Positions 39,634 to 48,449 of a DNA stretch of 64,000 nucleotides are shown here, piece after piece. Both the position numbers and the translations under genes were made by a program. Under the pieces are notes generated by a model that saw only the letters and a list, made by a program, of their open reading frames with translations, searched no databases and was not told the DNA's origin. Each line of letters begins with the position of its first letter. The first letter of the stretch is position 1. Source of the stretch: Vagococcus carniphilus (lineage in GTDB: Bacteria; Bacillota; Bacilli; Lactobacillales; Vagococcaceae); the NCBI RefSeq assembly GCF_014397115.1, contig NZ_CP060720.1, positions 1,008,001 through 1,072,000 of the forward strand. Direction: 5' to 3'.

Positions 39634-40337
39634 TGCTGAAAGTTGAGAATTTGTCTGTCTCTTATGGCATGATTCAAGCTGTAAAGGACATTAATTTTGA
39701 AGTGAATGAAGGAGAGATAGTCAGTTTAATTGGTGCCAATGGAGCTGGAAAAACAACTATACTAAGAACTATTTCAGGACTTATTAGACCAAGTAAAGGA
39801 ATCATTAGTTTCCAAGGAAAATCAATTGAAAAAGAAACATCTCCTAAGATTGTGAGTAGTGGATTGGTTCAAGTACCAGAAGGACGTCATGTTTTTACAG
39901 GAATGACAGTTATGGAAAATCTTGAATTAGGTGCTTTTTTATATACGGACAAAAAAGAAAGTGAAACTATTCTAGCAACTATTTTTGAACGATTTCCAAT
40001 TTTAGCGGAAAGAAAACATCAAGATGCCTCTACTCTTTCAGGCGGTGAACAGCAAATGTTAGCAATGGGAAGAGCATTAATGTCTCGACCAAAACTATTA
40101 TTGTTAGATGAACCTTCAATGGGGCTTGCACCTATTTTTATTAGAGAAATTTTCTCTATTATTGAAGAGATTAATAAACAAGGAACAACGGTTTTACTCA
40201 TTGAACAAAATGCTAAAATGGCTTTAAGTATTGCTGATAGAGGATATGTATTAGAAACTGGAAAAGTTGTATTAGAAGGTACAGGAGAGGAATTGTTAGG
40301 TAGCTCAGAAATTCAAAAAGCGTATTTAGGAGGATAA
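39633..40337 (+). CDS. livF: Branched-chain amino acid ABC ATPase LivF
   Basis: This second ATPase (234 residues) has GANGAGKTT, LSGGEQQM and LLLLDEPSMGLAP. VPEGRHVFTGMTVMENL is the LivF-specific loop. It completes a five-gene LIV-I type importer. The CBS-ACT gene begins 3 nt later, so that protein belongs to the same transcript. Confidence 0.93.
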   Translation: MLKVENLSVSYGMIQAVKDINFEVNEGEIVSLIGANGAGKTTILRTISGLIRPSKGIISFQGKSIEKETSPKIVSSGLVQVPEGRHVFTGMTVMENLELGAFLYTDKKESETILATIFERFPILAERKHQDASTLSGGEQQMLAMGRALMSRPKLLLLDEPSMGLAPIFIREIFSIIEEINKQGTTVLLIEQNAKMALSIADRGYVLETGKVVLEGTGEELLGSSEIQKAYLGG

Positions 40338-40340
40338 GGT

Positions 40341-40991
40341 ATGTTAGTAAAAGATTATATGTCTCAGGACTTGATTACAATTGATAAAAAAACTAAAATA
40401 TTTGATGTTGTTGAATTGATGAAAGAATATGATATTCATCGATTACCAGTTGTTGAAAACAAACGGTTAGTTGGACTGATTACAGAAGGAACAATTCAAG
40501 AAGCAATGCCTTCAAAAGCAACAAGTTTAAGTGTTTATGAAGCTAATTATTTACTGAATAAAACAATTGTTGACGATGTTATGATAAAAAAAATCGAAAC
40601 GATTAAAGAAGATTGCCTTTTAGAAGATGCAATTTTTACAATGAGAACCAAAAAAGTGAATGTTTTACCTGTTTTAAATGATACTGATGAAATTGTAGGT
40701 ATTATAACGAATAACGATATATTTGATGCTTTCTTAAATATTACAGGTTATAAAGAACCAGGTACTAGAGTTTCAATCAGAATAGAAGAAGATCATGAAG
40801 GGGTACTAGCTCGTTTAACACAACTTTTTAGTGATAACCACTTAAACATTGTTCAAATTGTGGTGTATCGAAATAAAGAAATACCAGTAATAGTTGTTCA
40901 AACAACATCTGAAGACAGTGAGTTTATTAAGAAAATTCTTCAAGAAAATAACTATGATGTCTTGTCTTCTATTCAAACAGTTCAAAGATAA
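40341..40991 (+). CDS. CBS-ACT domain protein, AcuB-like, in the liv operon
   Basis: This 216-residue cytosolic protein has two CBS motifs (about residues 1-60 and 75-130; MSQDLITIDKKTKIFDVVELM, trimmed here to its core, and NVLPVLNDTDEIVGIITNNDIFDAF) followed by an ACT-like domain (about 142-212). CBS pairs bind adenine nucleotides and ACT domains bind amino acids, so it could sense branched-chain amino acids and energy state for the transporter. It resembles AcuB, whose function is unclear. The 3-nt gap to livF shows co-transcription. Confidence 0.78.
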   Translation: MLVKDYMSQDLITIDKKTKIFDVVELMKEYDIHRLPVVENKRLVGLITEGTIQEAMPSKATSLSVYEANYLLNKTIVDDVMIKKIETIKEDCLLEDAIFTMRTKKVNVLPVLNDTDEIVGIITNNDIFDAFLNITGYKEPGTRVSIRIEEDHEGVLARLTQLFSDNHLNIVQIVVYRNKEIPVIVVQTTSEDSEFIKKILQENNYDVLSSIQTVQR

Positions 40992-40996
40992 TGAAG

Positions 40997-41030
40997 TAAA
41001 GAGGTTGGCAAATAGGTTAATCTCTTTATT
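40997..41030 (+). terminator. Probable terminator of the liv operon
   Basis: TAAAGAGGTT and AATCTCTTTA pair around a loop of about 12 nt. The T-run is interrupted (TTTAGTTTT), so it may be weak. Confidence 0.6.
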
Positions 41031-41115
41031 TAGTTTTGAAATATTTTTATCTTCGACTTAACAAAATAGATAAAATATGATATTCTCAATAAGTTAAGAT
41101 ATTGAGAGGTGAAAT

Positions 41116-41349
41116 ATGATGCGAAAAAATAAACCTGTTGAAGTAGAAATTAAAGAAACAGAAACTATTAAAGACGGTAAAACAATCGTATGTCATCAGT
41201 TATTTATTGGTAAAAAAATGATTGGTGAAGTCTTGGAAGTAGACAGTTCAAAATACGAAATCAAAAGTGAAGAAAGCTTTGTAGGTATTGCTAAAACAAT
41301 GGATCAAGGCTATGAAGAAGTTTTGAGAAACTGGAATTTACATAATTAA
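41116..41349 (+). CDS. DUF2969 family protein
   Basis: This 77-residue protein begins MMRKNKPVEVEIKET and matches DUF2969, a small cytosolic family largely confined to Lactobacillales. Its function is unknown. It is preceded by GAGAGGTG. The ribosome-binding site lies partly within an 8-bp hairpin (41084-41107). Either of two adjacent ATG codons could be the start. Confidence 0.75.
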   Translation: MMRKNKPVEVEIKETETIKDGKTIVCHQLFIGKKMIGEVLEVDSSKYEIKSEESFVGIAKTMDQGYEEVLRNWNLHN

Positions 41350-41359
41350 AAAAAAAAGC

Positions 41360-41388
41360 TTGCATTATGTTGAAAAGTTATGTATTAT
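41360..41388 (+). promoter_or_regulatory. Promoter of the tRNA-Tyr/tRNA-Gln pair
   Basis: TTGCAT and TATTAT are 17 nt apart, with TG directly before the -10 box. The first tRNA begins 31 nt downstream. Confidence 0.75.
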
Positions 41389-41418
41389 TATGAAGTCGGG
41401 TTTTTAACACGACAAGCT

Positions 41419-41499
41419 GGAGGGGTAGCGAAGTGGCTAAACGCGGCGGACTGTAAATCCGCTCCTTAGGGTTCGGCAGTTCGAATCTGCCCCCCTCCA
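41419..41499 (+). tRNA. tRNA-Tyr (GTA)
   Basis: The 81-nt sequence folds as a class II tRNA with acceptor arms GGAGGGG/CCCCTCC and a long variable arm. The anticodon GTA is at 41453-41455, and the T-loop GTTCGAATC is intact. CCA is not encoded in full. Confidence 0.96.
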
Positions 41500-41510
41500 T
41501 TTTTTATTTT

Positions 41511-41581
41511 TGGGCTATAGCCAAGCGGTAAGGCAACGGACTTTGACTCCGTCACTCGTTGGTTCGAATCCAGCTAGCCCA
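41511..41581 (+). tRNA. tRNA-Gln (TTG)
   Basis: The 71-nt sequence has acceptor arms TGGGCTA/TAGCCCA, anticodon TTG at 41543-41545 in loop CTTTGAC, and T-loop GTTCGAATC. It lies 11 nt after tRNA-Tyr on the same transcript. Confidence 0.96.
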
Positions 41582-41583
41582 GT

Positions 41584-41618
41584 TTTAAAGCTAACAATTA
41601 TTTGTTAGCTTTTTTTTA
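41584..41618 (+). terminator. Rho-independent terminator of the tRNA pair
   Basis: AAAGCTAACA and TGTTAGCTTT form a stem with a short AT loop, followed by a T-run. Confidence 0.9.
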
Positions 41619-41659
41619 TTATGTTATCCTTAGTAATGAGAAATAAGGAGGAATGTAAA

Positions 41660-41830
41660 ATGGCAGATTTAAAAGAAAAAATTAAAGACCAATTATTCAA
41701 CTACAGAGAAGTTTTAAAACAAACTGATATTGTAGAAGATATAAAATCAACAACAGGTCTAACAAAAGAAACAACCCAAGTAGGAACTAATAAAGAAAAT
41801 ACACGCAAATGGCATTCTAAGTTATATTAA
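41660..41830 (+). CDS. Small hypothetical protein, 56 residues
   Basis: I do not recognise a family. The protein is hydrophilic and charged, without a membrane segment or signal peptide, and begins MADLKEKIKDQLFNYREVLK, probably helical, followed by a Thr/Lys-rich tail. The ATG at 41660 has a strong AAGGAGGAA site. The open frame extends upstream to 41621 but without a ribosome-binding site there. A terminator follows directly, so it is a monocistronic gene between the tRNAs and the ula regulator. Confidence 0.6.
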   Translation: MADLKEKIKDQLFNYREVLKQTDIVEDIKSTTGLTKETTQVGTNKENTRKWHSKLY

Positions 41831-41839
41831 AAACTAGAT

Positions 41840-41878
41840 AAAAAGAGGTTAGGAAATTTTTTCCTAACCTCTTTTTAG
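41840..41878. terminator. Bidirectional terminator
   Basis: AAAAAGAGGTTAGGAAA and TTTCCTAACCTCTTTTT form a long stem with runs of A and T on the two sides. It ends both the small hypothetical gene and the convergent DeoR-type regulator, whose stop codon lies in the right arm. Confidence 0.9.
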
Positions 41879-42645
41879 ATACTGTTAACTTGAATAACCT
41901 TGATACCTAATTTTTTATATTCATTTAGTAATTTTTTTGAACAATATTCATCGGTAATAAGATAATCAAACATATTAACATCAGAAATTTTAAATTTAGA
42001 AGTTAAACCTATTTTACGATGATCAGCGACTAAAACTCTTGTTGATGTTGTTTGCTCAATCATTGCTTTATTTAATTTAGCTTCATTTAAAATTTTTGTT
42101 GTGACACCGTTATTAATATCGACACCAGAACAGCCAATAATACAAATATCAGCGTTAGTTTCATTGATTGTATTAAAGGCAATATCTCCAACCAAAGCTT
42201 CTTTTGGGAAACGCAATTCTCCTCCAGTTAAAATATAAGAAGATTGAGGATTCATTTTTAAAGTTGAAAGTTTTAAGTTGTTGGAAATAATAGTTAAATT
42301 AGTTGCAGATGTGTGTTTTATAGCACATAAAGCAGTTGAGCTTGTGTTGACGAAAACTGAATCGCTATTTTTAATGAGCTTAGAGGCTTCTGCTCCAATC
42401 ATTTCTTTGATTCTTTCAGGACCAGAAGCATCAAAGTCTTCAGTATTTTTAAAATTATATAAACAGTAGCCGTGTTTTCTGATAATACTGTTTTTTTCTT
42501 CAAGAACGATAAGATCTCGTCTGATTGTGCTTATTGAGACATTTAATAAGGATGATAATTCATCAGTAGTTAGTTGCCCCTTTTCTTGTAAAAGTGATAA
42601 TATATTTGTCATTCTTTGATTGATCACATCAATAGAATTTTTCAT
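41875..42645 (-). CDS. ulaR: DeoR-family regulator of the ascorbate operon (UlaR-like)
   Basis: This 256-residue repressor-type protein has an N-terminal DeoR helix-turn-helix (about residues 10-60, LTTDELSSLLNVSISTIRRDL) and a C-terminal sugar-phosphate sensor domain (DeoRC) with SVFVNTSSTALCAIKH and GCSGVDINNGVTT. It is divergent from a complete L-ascorbate utilisation operon, so the natural role is the UlaR-like response to L-ascorbate 6-phosphate. The name is by context, since the effector cannot be seen in sequence. Confidence 0.75.
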   Translation of the reverse strand: MKNSIDVINQRMTNILSLLQEKGQLTTDELSSLLNVSISTIRRDLIVLEEKNSIIRKHGYCLYNFKNTEDFDASGPERIKEMIGAEASKLIKNSDSVFVNTSSTALCAIKHTSATNLTIISNNLKLSTLKMNPQSSYILTGGELRFPKEALVGDIAFNTINETNADICIIGCSGVDINNGVTTKILNEAKLNKAMIEQTTSTRVLVADHRKIGLTSKFKISDVNMFDYLITDEYCSKKLLNEYKKLGIKVIQVNSI

Positions 42646-42720
42646 AAGTCTTCTCCTTTATTCTTTTATGAACTAATAATAGCATAAATGACTAAATAAA
42701 AACTAAAACACTCATATAAA

Positions 42721-42778
42721 GTTCAAACGATCGTAAAAAAGGGTTTTCAAATGATTTTTTTACGTTTAGAATGTGAAC
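42721..42778. promoter_or_regulatory. Operator candidate in the ulaR-ulaG intergenic region
   Basis: Two nested inverted repeats are present: outer arms GTTCA (42721-42725) and TGAAC (42774-42778), and inner arms CGTAAAAAA (42732-42740) and TTTTTTTACG (42755-42764). They lie in the 165-nt region between the divergent regulator and ulaG. The rest of that region is AT-rich and holds no gene. Confidence 0.5.
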
Positions 42779-42810
42779 TATAGAAAATAAATAACACGGA
42801 GGAATGAAAC

Positions 42811-43878
42811 ATGTCAAACCATATTAATGATATTACGAAAGAGAAATGGGTTCAATCGGTATTTCCAGAGTGGGGAACTTGGCTAAATGAAGAAATAGAA
42901 AGTGAACAAGTCTCAGAAGGAACTGTTTCAATGTGGTGGTTAGGTTGTACAGGCATATGGATCAAATCTCATGAAAATACTAATATACTTTGTGATTTAT
43001 GGTGTGGTTCTGGTAAAAGAACTCATGGAACAGGCTTAATGAAAAAAGGTCACCAGATGATGAGAATGAGTGGTGTACAAAAAATGCAACCTAATTTAAG
43101 AACACAGCCATTCGTGATTGATCCGTTTGAAATTAAACATGTGGATGCTCTAGTGGTAACTCATATACATTCAGACCATTTGGATATTAATACTGCAGCA
43201 GCTGTTAATAGAAACTGTCCGGAAGCTAAATTTGTTGGTCCAAAAGAAGTCGTTAAAACTTGGTTATCTTGGGGAGTTCCAGAGGAAAAAACAATTGTCG
43301 TTAAACCAGGAGACAAAGTAAAAATAAAAGATGTTGAAATTGTTGCTTTAGAAGCATTTGATAGAACAGCTTTAGTTACTTGGGATAATCCAGAAGAAAG
43401 CTTAAAAGATAAATTACCACAAGATATGGATTTAATAGCTGTTAATTACTTATTCTGTACATCTGGTGGAAATATTTACCATGCAGGGGATTCACATTAT
43501 TGTAATAAGTTTGCAGAACATGGTAATAAATATCAAGTAGATGTTTGTTTAGGAGCTTATGGTGAAAACCCAAGAGGAATTACGGATAAAGTAACTTCTA
43601 TAGATATGTTAAGAATGGCTGAAGCGCTGAATACAAATGTAGTTATTCCAGTACATTATGATATTTGGTCTAACTTTATGGCAGATCCTAAAGAAATTAC
43701 AGAACTTTGGAAAATGAAAAAAGATCGTTTGAAATATAGCTTTAAACCTTATATTTGGCAAGTAGGAGGTAAGTTTACTTATCCTACAAATAAAGATGAT
43801 ATGGAATTCAATTTTTATAGAGGATTTGATGATGCTTTTTCAATAGAAAACGACACTCCATTCCCATCATTCTTATAA
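42811..43878 (+). CDS. ulaG: L-ascorbate 6-phosphate lactonase
   Basis: This 355-residue metallo-beta-lactamase-fold enzyme hydrolyses L-ascorbate 6-phosphate to 3-keto-L-gulonate 6-phosphate. The metal-binding motif THIHSDHLD is near residue 118, and [11 protein letters not shown] and [12 protein letters not shown] provide further ligands. It is the first gene of the ula operon, with CGGAGGAA before the ATG. Length and motifs agree with UlaG. Confidence 0.92.
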   Translation: MSNHINDITKEKWVQSVFPEWGTWLNEEIESEQVSEGTVSMWWLGCTGIWIKSHENTNILCDLWCGSGKRTHGTGLMKKGHQMMRMSGVQKMQPNLRTQPFVIDPFEIKHVDALVVTHIHSDHLDINTAAAVNRNCPEAKFVGPKEVVKTWLSWGVPEEKTIVVKPGDKVKIKDVEIVALEAFDRTALVTWDNPEESLKDKLPQDMDLIAVNYLFCTSGGNIYHAGDSHYCNKFAEHGNKYQVDVCLGAYGENPRGITDKVTSIDMLRMAEALNTNVVIPVHYDIWSNFMADPKEITELWKMKKDRLKYSFKPYIWQVGGKFTYPTNKDDMEFNFYRGFDDAFSIENDTPFPSFL

Positions 43879-43894
43879 AAAAGGAGAAATCAAT

Positions 43895-44353
43895 ATGCTT
43901 AAATATTTTTTTGAAAATGATCTAATAAATTATTTAGATAAGGACATCACTGATTGGCAAGAAGCCATCAGTGAGAGTTGTCAAGTATTACTAAAAAAAG
44001 AAATAATCAATCAAAGTTATATCGATGAGATTATTGCTTGTGTTAAGGAACATGGACCATATATCGTTATCGTTCCAGAAGTCGCTATGCCTCATTCTTC
44101 GGAAAAAAGTGAAGGCGTTTTCGGGACAGCTATTTCATTTACTAAAATGAAGAGTGAGATTGTATTTGATGATCCAACTGAGGAAAAAAAAGCTGTTTTA
44201 TTTTTTACTTTGGCCGCAAAAAATTCAGAAGAACATATGGAGAACATTCAAAATTTATCAGAGCTCTTAATGACAGAAGGGTTGATAGAAGATCTTGTTA
44301 GAACTAATTCACTGGAAGAATATATTGAAGTCATGGAAAAATATACTAATTAA
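43895..44353 (+). CDS. ulaC: PTS ascorbate-type IIA component
   Basis: This 152-residue EIIA of the mannitol/fructose-type fold passes phosphate from HPr to the ascorbate IIB. The phosphorylated histidine is probably H67 in VAMPHSSEKSEG. It lies 16 nt after ulaG and 12 nt before the membrane component, giving the order G-C-A-B-D-E-F. Confidence 0.88.
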   Translation: MLKYFFENDLINYLDKDITDWQEAISESCQVLLKKEIINQSYIDEIIACVKEHGPYIVIVPEVAMPHSSEKSEGVFGTAISFTKMKSEIVFDDPTEEKKAVLFFTLAAKNSEEHMENIQNLSELLMTEGLIEDLVRTNSLEEYIEVMEKYTN

Positions 44354-44365
44354 AAAGGAGAAAAA

Positions 44366-45853
44366 ATGATGGGTGATTTTTTAATGGGAATTTGGTCTTA
44401 TTTTGCAAGTAATATTCTAACTCAACCTGCTTATTTAATTGGATTTATTGTATTACTTGGATATGTTTTACTAAAAAGGCCAATTCATGAATGTATTGCT
44501 GGATTTTTAAAAGCAACAGTTGGCTATTTTATCTTAACTGTTGGATCAGGTGGATTAGTTAATAATTTTCGACCTATATTAGTTGGACTAAAGGAAAGAT
44601 TTAACTTAGATGCAATGGTGACAGATCCTTACTTCGGACAAAATGCGGTAGATGCTGGATTAATGGAAACGTTTGGAAGAACGTTTGGGGATGTTATGAT
44701 CCTTTTATTGATAGCCTTTATTATGAATATTCTATTAGTAAGATTTCAAAAATATACCAAGTTGAGAGCTGTTTTTACAACAGGTAATGTTCAAGTACAG
44801 CAAGCAGCAACAGCTTTTTGGATTTTTCTTTTCTGTTTTCCAGAGTTTGGAAGAATAGAAGTTTTAATTGCAATGGGATTAGTATTAGGTTGTTACTGGG
44901 CAGTCGGTTCTAATTTAACAGTAGATATTACTCAAGACTTAACTGAAGGTGCTGGTTTTGCTATAGCACATCAACAAATGTTTGGTGTTTATCTATTTGC
45001 AAAATTATCAGAATGGATGAAAAAAAGAGATGAGAAAAAAGGAAAAGCAAAGAATGAGTCTAAAAAACTAGAAGATATTGAATTACCTGGCTTTTTATCT
45101 ATGTTTAATGAAAATATGGTAGCGACTTCATTACTAATGTTATTCTTCTTTGGAATAATTTTACTTGTCTTAGGTCAAGATTATTTAATTCAGGCTGAAT
45201 TTATGCAAGAAGGTCAAAGTTTCTTATTTTATATAATGACGACTTCTTTAAATTTTGCAGTTTACTTAGCAATTCTACAATTGGGAGTTAGAACATTCGT
45301 AGATGAGTTAACACAATCTTTCCAAGGAATTTCAAATACAATTCTTCCTGGAGCAGTACCAGGAATTGATGTTGCAGCAACATTTGGATTTGGTTCGCCA
45401 AATGCAGTAACAATTGGTTTTCTTTTTGGTTCATTAGGTCAATTCTTGATGATTGGTTTATTGATACTTATGAAATCACCAACTATCGTAATTGCTGGAT
45501 TTATTCCATTATTCTTTGATAATGCTGTTATTGCGGTTTTCGCAAATAATAGAGGTGGAGTTAAAGCCGCTTGCCTATTCCCTTTCTTATCTGGAATTAT
45601 TCAAGTAGGAGGTTCAGCTTTGTTTGCTTCTTGGATAGGTTTGTCCAAATACGGAGGATACCTAGGTATGTTTGACTGGGCAACAGTTTGGCCAGGATTT
45701 GCTATTATAATGAAAATTTTAGGTGTCGTTGGAATAGCTGTCGTCGTCGTTGTGTTATTGGTTATTCCCCAATTGCAATATCGAAAAAATCCGGATGGAT
45801 ATTTTTTAATTGTAGATGATTATGAAGCTTATCAAGAAAAATTTAGTAAATAA
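44366..45853 (+). CDS. ulaA: PTS ascorbate transporter IIC component
   Basis: This 495-residue membrane protein of the UlaA/SgaT family imports L-ascorbate while it is phosphorylated. About ten hydrophobic helices are visible. Family stretches include FLKATVGYFILTVGSGGL near residue 48 and GFGSPNAVTIGFLFG. The N-terminus offers two adjacent ATG codons, and I use the first, after AAAAAGGAG. A short charged loop around residues 215-235 is cytoplasmic. Confidence 0.92.
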   Translation: MMGDFLMGIWSYFASNILTQPAYLIGFIVLLGYVLLKRPIHECIAGFLKATVGYFILTVGSGGLVNNFRPILVGLKERFNLDAMVTDPYFGQNAVDAGLMETFGRTFGDVMILLLIAFIMNILLVRFQKYTKLRAVFTTGNVQVQQAATAFWIFLFCFPEFGRIEVLIAMGLVLGCYWAVGSNLTVDITQDLTEGAGFAIAHQQMFGVYLFAKLSEWMKKRDEKKGKAKNESKKLEDIELPGFLSMFNENMVATSLLMLFFFGIILLVLGQDYLIQAEFMQEGQSFLFYIMTTSLNFAVYLAILQLGVRTFVDELTQSFQGISNTILPGAVPGIDVAATFGFGSPNAVTIGFLFGSLGQFLMIGLLILMKSPTIVIAGFIPLFFDNAVIAVFANNRGGVKAACLFPFLSGIIQVGGSALFASWIGLSKYGGYLGMFDWATVWPGFAIIMKILGVVGIAVVVVVLLVIPQLQYRKNPDGYFLIVDDYEAYQEKFSK

Positions 45854-45877
45854 AAATAATTTTAGGAGGATTTTATA

Positions 45878-46183
45878 ATGAGAATATTAATATCATGTGC
45901 GAATGGATCAGGAACAAGTTTGATGATGATGAGAAGTACAGAAAAAGCGATGAAGGAATTGAATATTCCAATTACTAAAATACATCATTGTTCAATTTCA
46001 GAAGGAAAAAGCTCAGCAACACAATACGATGTTGTTTTCACTCCAGTTAATTTTTTAGGTATGTTTGATCAAGCTATTAAAAAAGGTGTAACTGTTGTTG
46101 GTATAAAAAATGTTATGTCTCATAAAGAAATTGGAGAAAAATTTACAGAAACAAACTTATATGAACGCATAAAAACTAAATAA
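45878..46183 (+). CDS. ulaB: PTS ascorbate-type IIB component
   Basis: This 101-residue IIB protein has the phosphocysteine C7 in ISCANGSGTSLMM, a typical lactose/ascorbate IIB P-loop. It passes phosphate from the IIA to ascorbate during uptake. It is preceded by TAGGAGG and followed after 15 nt by ulaD. Confidence 0.92.
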   Translation: MRILISCANGSGTSLMMMRSTEKAMKELNIPITKIHHCSISEGKSSATQYDVVFTPVNFLGMFDQAIKKGVTVVGIKNVMSHKEIGEKFTETNLYERIKTK

Positions 46184-46198
46184 GTAAGGAGAATAAAT

Positions 46199-46840
46199 AT
46201 GACACGTCCGAATTTACAAATTGCTCTTGATCACAATACGTTGGAATCTGCTCTAGCGAATGTTACTAAAGTAGGTGACATTGTTGATATTTTAGAAGTA
46301 GGAACTATATTATGTTTACAAGAAGGTAATCAAGCAATTCGATGTATTAAAGAAATATTTCCTGAAAAAAAAATAGTTGCAGATACTAAATGTGCAGATG
46401 CAGGGGGAACAGTTGCTAAAAATGTAGCAGATGCTGGAGCAGACTGGATGACAGTTATTTGTTGTGCGACACTTCCAACAATGGAAGCTGCAAAAAAAGA
46501 AGTAGAAGAGCTGCAAGTTGAATTATATGGTGATTGGACATTTGAACAAGCAGAGTCATGGAGAGCGATCGGAATTAAACAGGCCATTTACCATCAAAGT
46601 AGAGATGCTTTATTATCAGGTGAAACTTGGGGAGAAAAAGATTTAACAAAAGTAAAAAAATTAATTGAATTAGGGTTTAATGTTTCTGTGACAGGTGGAT
46701 TAAATGTTGAGACGCTAAAATTGTTTGAAGGAATTGATGTTTATACGTTTATTACTGGAAGAGGTATAACAGCTGCAAAGGATCCTGTACAGGCAGCTAA
46801 TGATTTCAAAAATGAAATAGTTCGAATTTGGGGTGAGTGA
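46199..46840 (+). CDS. ulaD: 3-keto-L-gulonate-6-phosphate decarboxylase
   Basis: This 213-residue enzyme of the OMP-decarboxylase superfamily makes L-xylulose 5-phosphate. The active-site residues known from the family appear at identical numbers: D11, E33, D62, K64 and D67 (in LQIALDHN, LEVGT and DTKCADAGG). Hexulose-6-phosphate synthase is the close relative, but the ula context decides. It overlaps the leader of ulaE. Confidence 0.93.
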   Translation: MTRPNLQIALDHNTLESALANVTKVGDIVDILEVGTILCLQEGNQAIRCIKEIFPEKKIVADTKCADAGGTVAKNVADAGADWMTVICCATLPTMEAAKKEVEELQVELYGDWTFEQAESWRAIGIKQAIYHQSRDALLSGETWGEKDLTKVKKLIELGFNVSVTGGLNVETLKLFEGIDVYTFITGRGITAAKDPVQAANDFKNEIVRIWGE

Positions 46841-46842
46841 TA

Positions 46843-47700
46843 ATGCCACAAATTGGTATTTACGAAAAAGCATTGCCGAAAGAAATAAGTTGGGAGGAAA
46901 GACTTCGATTAACTAAAAAGATGGGATTTGATTTTATTGAGATGTCTATTGATGAGACAGATGAACGTCTAGCTAGACTTGATATGTCACAGGATGAAAT
47001 AAAAAAAATCAGAACTTGTTGTCAGGTAGAAGGAGTTCGAATTAACTCAATTTGTCTGAGTGGGCATAGAAGATTTCCTTTTGGCTCAAATAATCTAGAG
47101 AAAAGAAAGCAAGCCGAAATTATATTAAATAAAGCAATAGAATTAGCTCATCAATTAGGGATAACAATCATTCAAATTGCTGGATATGATGTTTATTATG
47201 AAGAAAAAAGTATGCTTTCGAGGGAAAGGTTTATCGATGGATTAATAAAAGGTGTCAAAAAGGCATCTGAATACGGCATTATTTTATCGATTGAAATAAT
47301 GGATGACCCATTTATGAATTCTATACAGAAATTTTTAGAGATAAAAAAACAAATACCTTCGCCTTTCTTACAAGTATATCCAGACTTGGGAAATTTATCC
47401 GCATGGTCTGAAAATAATCCTTCTCAAGAGATTGAACTTGGGATTGATGCTATAACTTCTATCCATTTAAAGGACACATTACCTGTAACTAAAACAAGTG
47501 AAGGTCAATTTAGAGATGTTCCTTTTGGAGAAGGGTGTGTTGATTTTGAAGGAACGTTACGTACACTCTATCGACTAGGTTATGATGGTACATTTTTAAT
47601 TGAAATGTGGAGTGAAAAGGCAGAAGACTTTGAACTTGAAATAAAAAAAGCTAAAGATTATTTGATTCCTAAATTGAGAAAGGTGGGTTATCATGTCTAG
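46843..47700 (+). CDS. ulaE: L-ribulose/L-xylulose-5-phosphate 3-epimerase
   Basis: This 285-residue TIM-barrel protein of the AP endonuclease 2-like family converts L-xylulose 5-phosphate to L-ribulose 5-phosphate. Metal-binding stretches are LSIEIMDDPF, VYPDLGN and FLIEMWSEKAEDF. I begin at the ATG at 46843 after GGGGTGA. A GTG at 46837 is in frame but overlaps the ulaD stop. The 3' end overlaps ulaF by 8 nt. Confidence 0.9.
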   Translation: MPQIGIYEKALPKEISWEERLRLTKKMGFDFIEMSIDETDERLARLDMSQDEIKKIRTCCQVEGVRINSICLSGHRRFPFGSNNLEKRKQAEIILNKAIELAHQLGITIIQIAGYDVYYEEKSMLSRERFIDGLIKGVKKASEYGIILSIEIMDDPFMNSIQKFLEIKKQIPSPFLQVYPDLGNLSAWSENNPSQEIELGIDAITSIHLKDTLPVTKTSEGQFRDVPFGEGCVDFEGTLRTLYRLGYDGTFLIEMWSEKAEDFELEIKKAKDYLIPKLRKVGYHV

Positions 47701-48403
47701 AGCTGATGTTATAGAAGAGATGAAACAAAGAGTTTATGAAGCTAATATGGAGTTACCTAACTTAGATTTAGTAAAATTAACTTGGGGAAATGTTAGCGAA
47801 ATTAATAGAGAATTAGGTGTTATTGTTATTAAACCGAGTGGAGTTCCTTATAAAGATATGACAAAAGATCAAATGGTAGTGACAGATTTGAAAGGAAATT
47901 TAGTTGAAAAAGACAGTTTAAAAGCTTCTTCAGATTTAGCAACGCATGTCGTATTGTATAAAAATTTTGAAACAGTTAATGCGGTAGTTCATACTCACTC
48001 GACGAATGCAGTCATGTGGGCACAATCAGGTTTTGATTTAAAAGCATATGGTACGACACATGCTGATACTTTTTACGGTTCTGTTCCATGTACTAGACAA
48101 TTAACAGAAAATGAAGTACGAAATGACTATGAAGAAAATACTGGAAATGTGATTATTGAAACTTTTCTTGATAGAAAGATAAAGCCTGAGGAGGTACCAG
48201 GAGTTTTAGTGAGTGGTCATGGTCCCTTTACATGGGGGGAGACACCATTAAAAGCAGTAGAAAATAGTTTGATATTGGATGAAGTTTGTTTGATGGCTAA
48301 GGAAACTGAGCTAATTAATCAAAGAATTTCTTCTATTCCAAGTTACTTGTTAGATAAGCACTATTTAAGAAAGCATGGTAAGAATGCTTACTATGGACAA
48401 TAA
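47693..48403 (+). CDS. ulaF: L-ribulose-5-phosphate 4-epimerase
   Basis: This 236-residue class II aldolase-fold enzyme makes D-xylulose 5-phosphate, which enters the phosphoketolase or pentose phosphate pathway. The zinc histidines lie in VVHTHST (H100, H102) and in VSGHGPFTWG. KASSDLATH is the phosphate-binding region. It is the last ula gene and is followed by a terminator. AraD is the alternative, but the operon fits UlaF. Confidence 0.9.
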   Translation: MSRADVIEEMKQRVYEANMELPNLDLVKLTWGNVSEINRELGVIVIKPSGVPYKDMTKDQMVVTDLKGNLVEKDSLKASSDLATHVVLYKNFETVNAVVHTHSTNAVMWAQSGFDLKAYGTTHADTFYGSVPCTRQLTENEVRNDYEENTGNVIIETFLDRKIKPEEVPGVLVSGHGPFTWGETPLKAVENSLILDEVCLMAKETELINQRISSIPSYLLDKHYLRKHGKNAYYGQ

Positions 48404-48404
48404 A

Positions 48405-48449
48405 AAAAACACCTAAAATCATAACTAAAATGATTTTAGGTATTTTTTT
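48405..48449. terminator. Rho-independent terminator after ulaF
   Basis: ACCTAAAATCA and TGATTTTAGGT form an 11-bp stem with a 9-nt loop, flanked by A- and T-runs. It can also end the convergent TetR-family gene. Confidence 0.9.
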
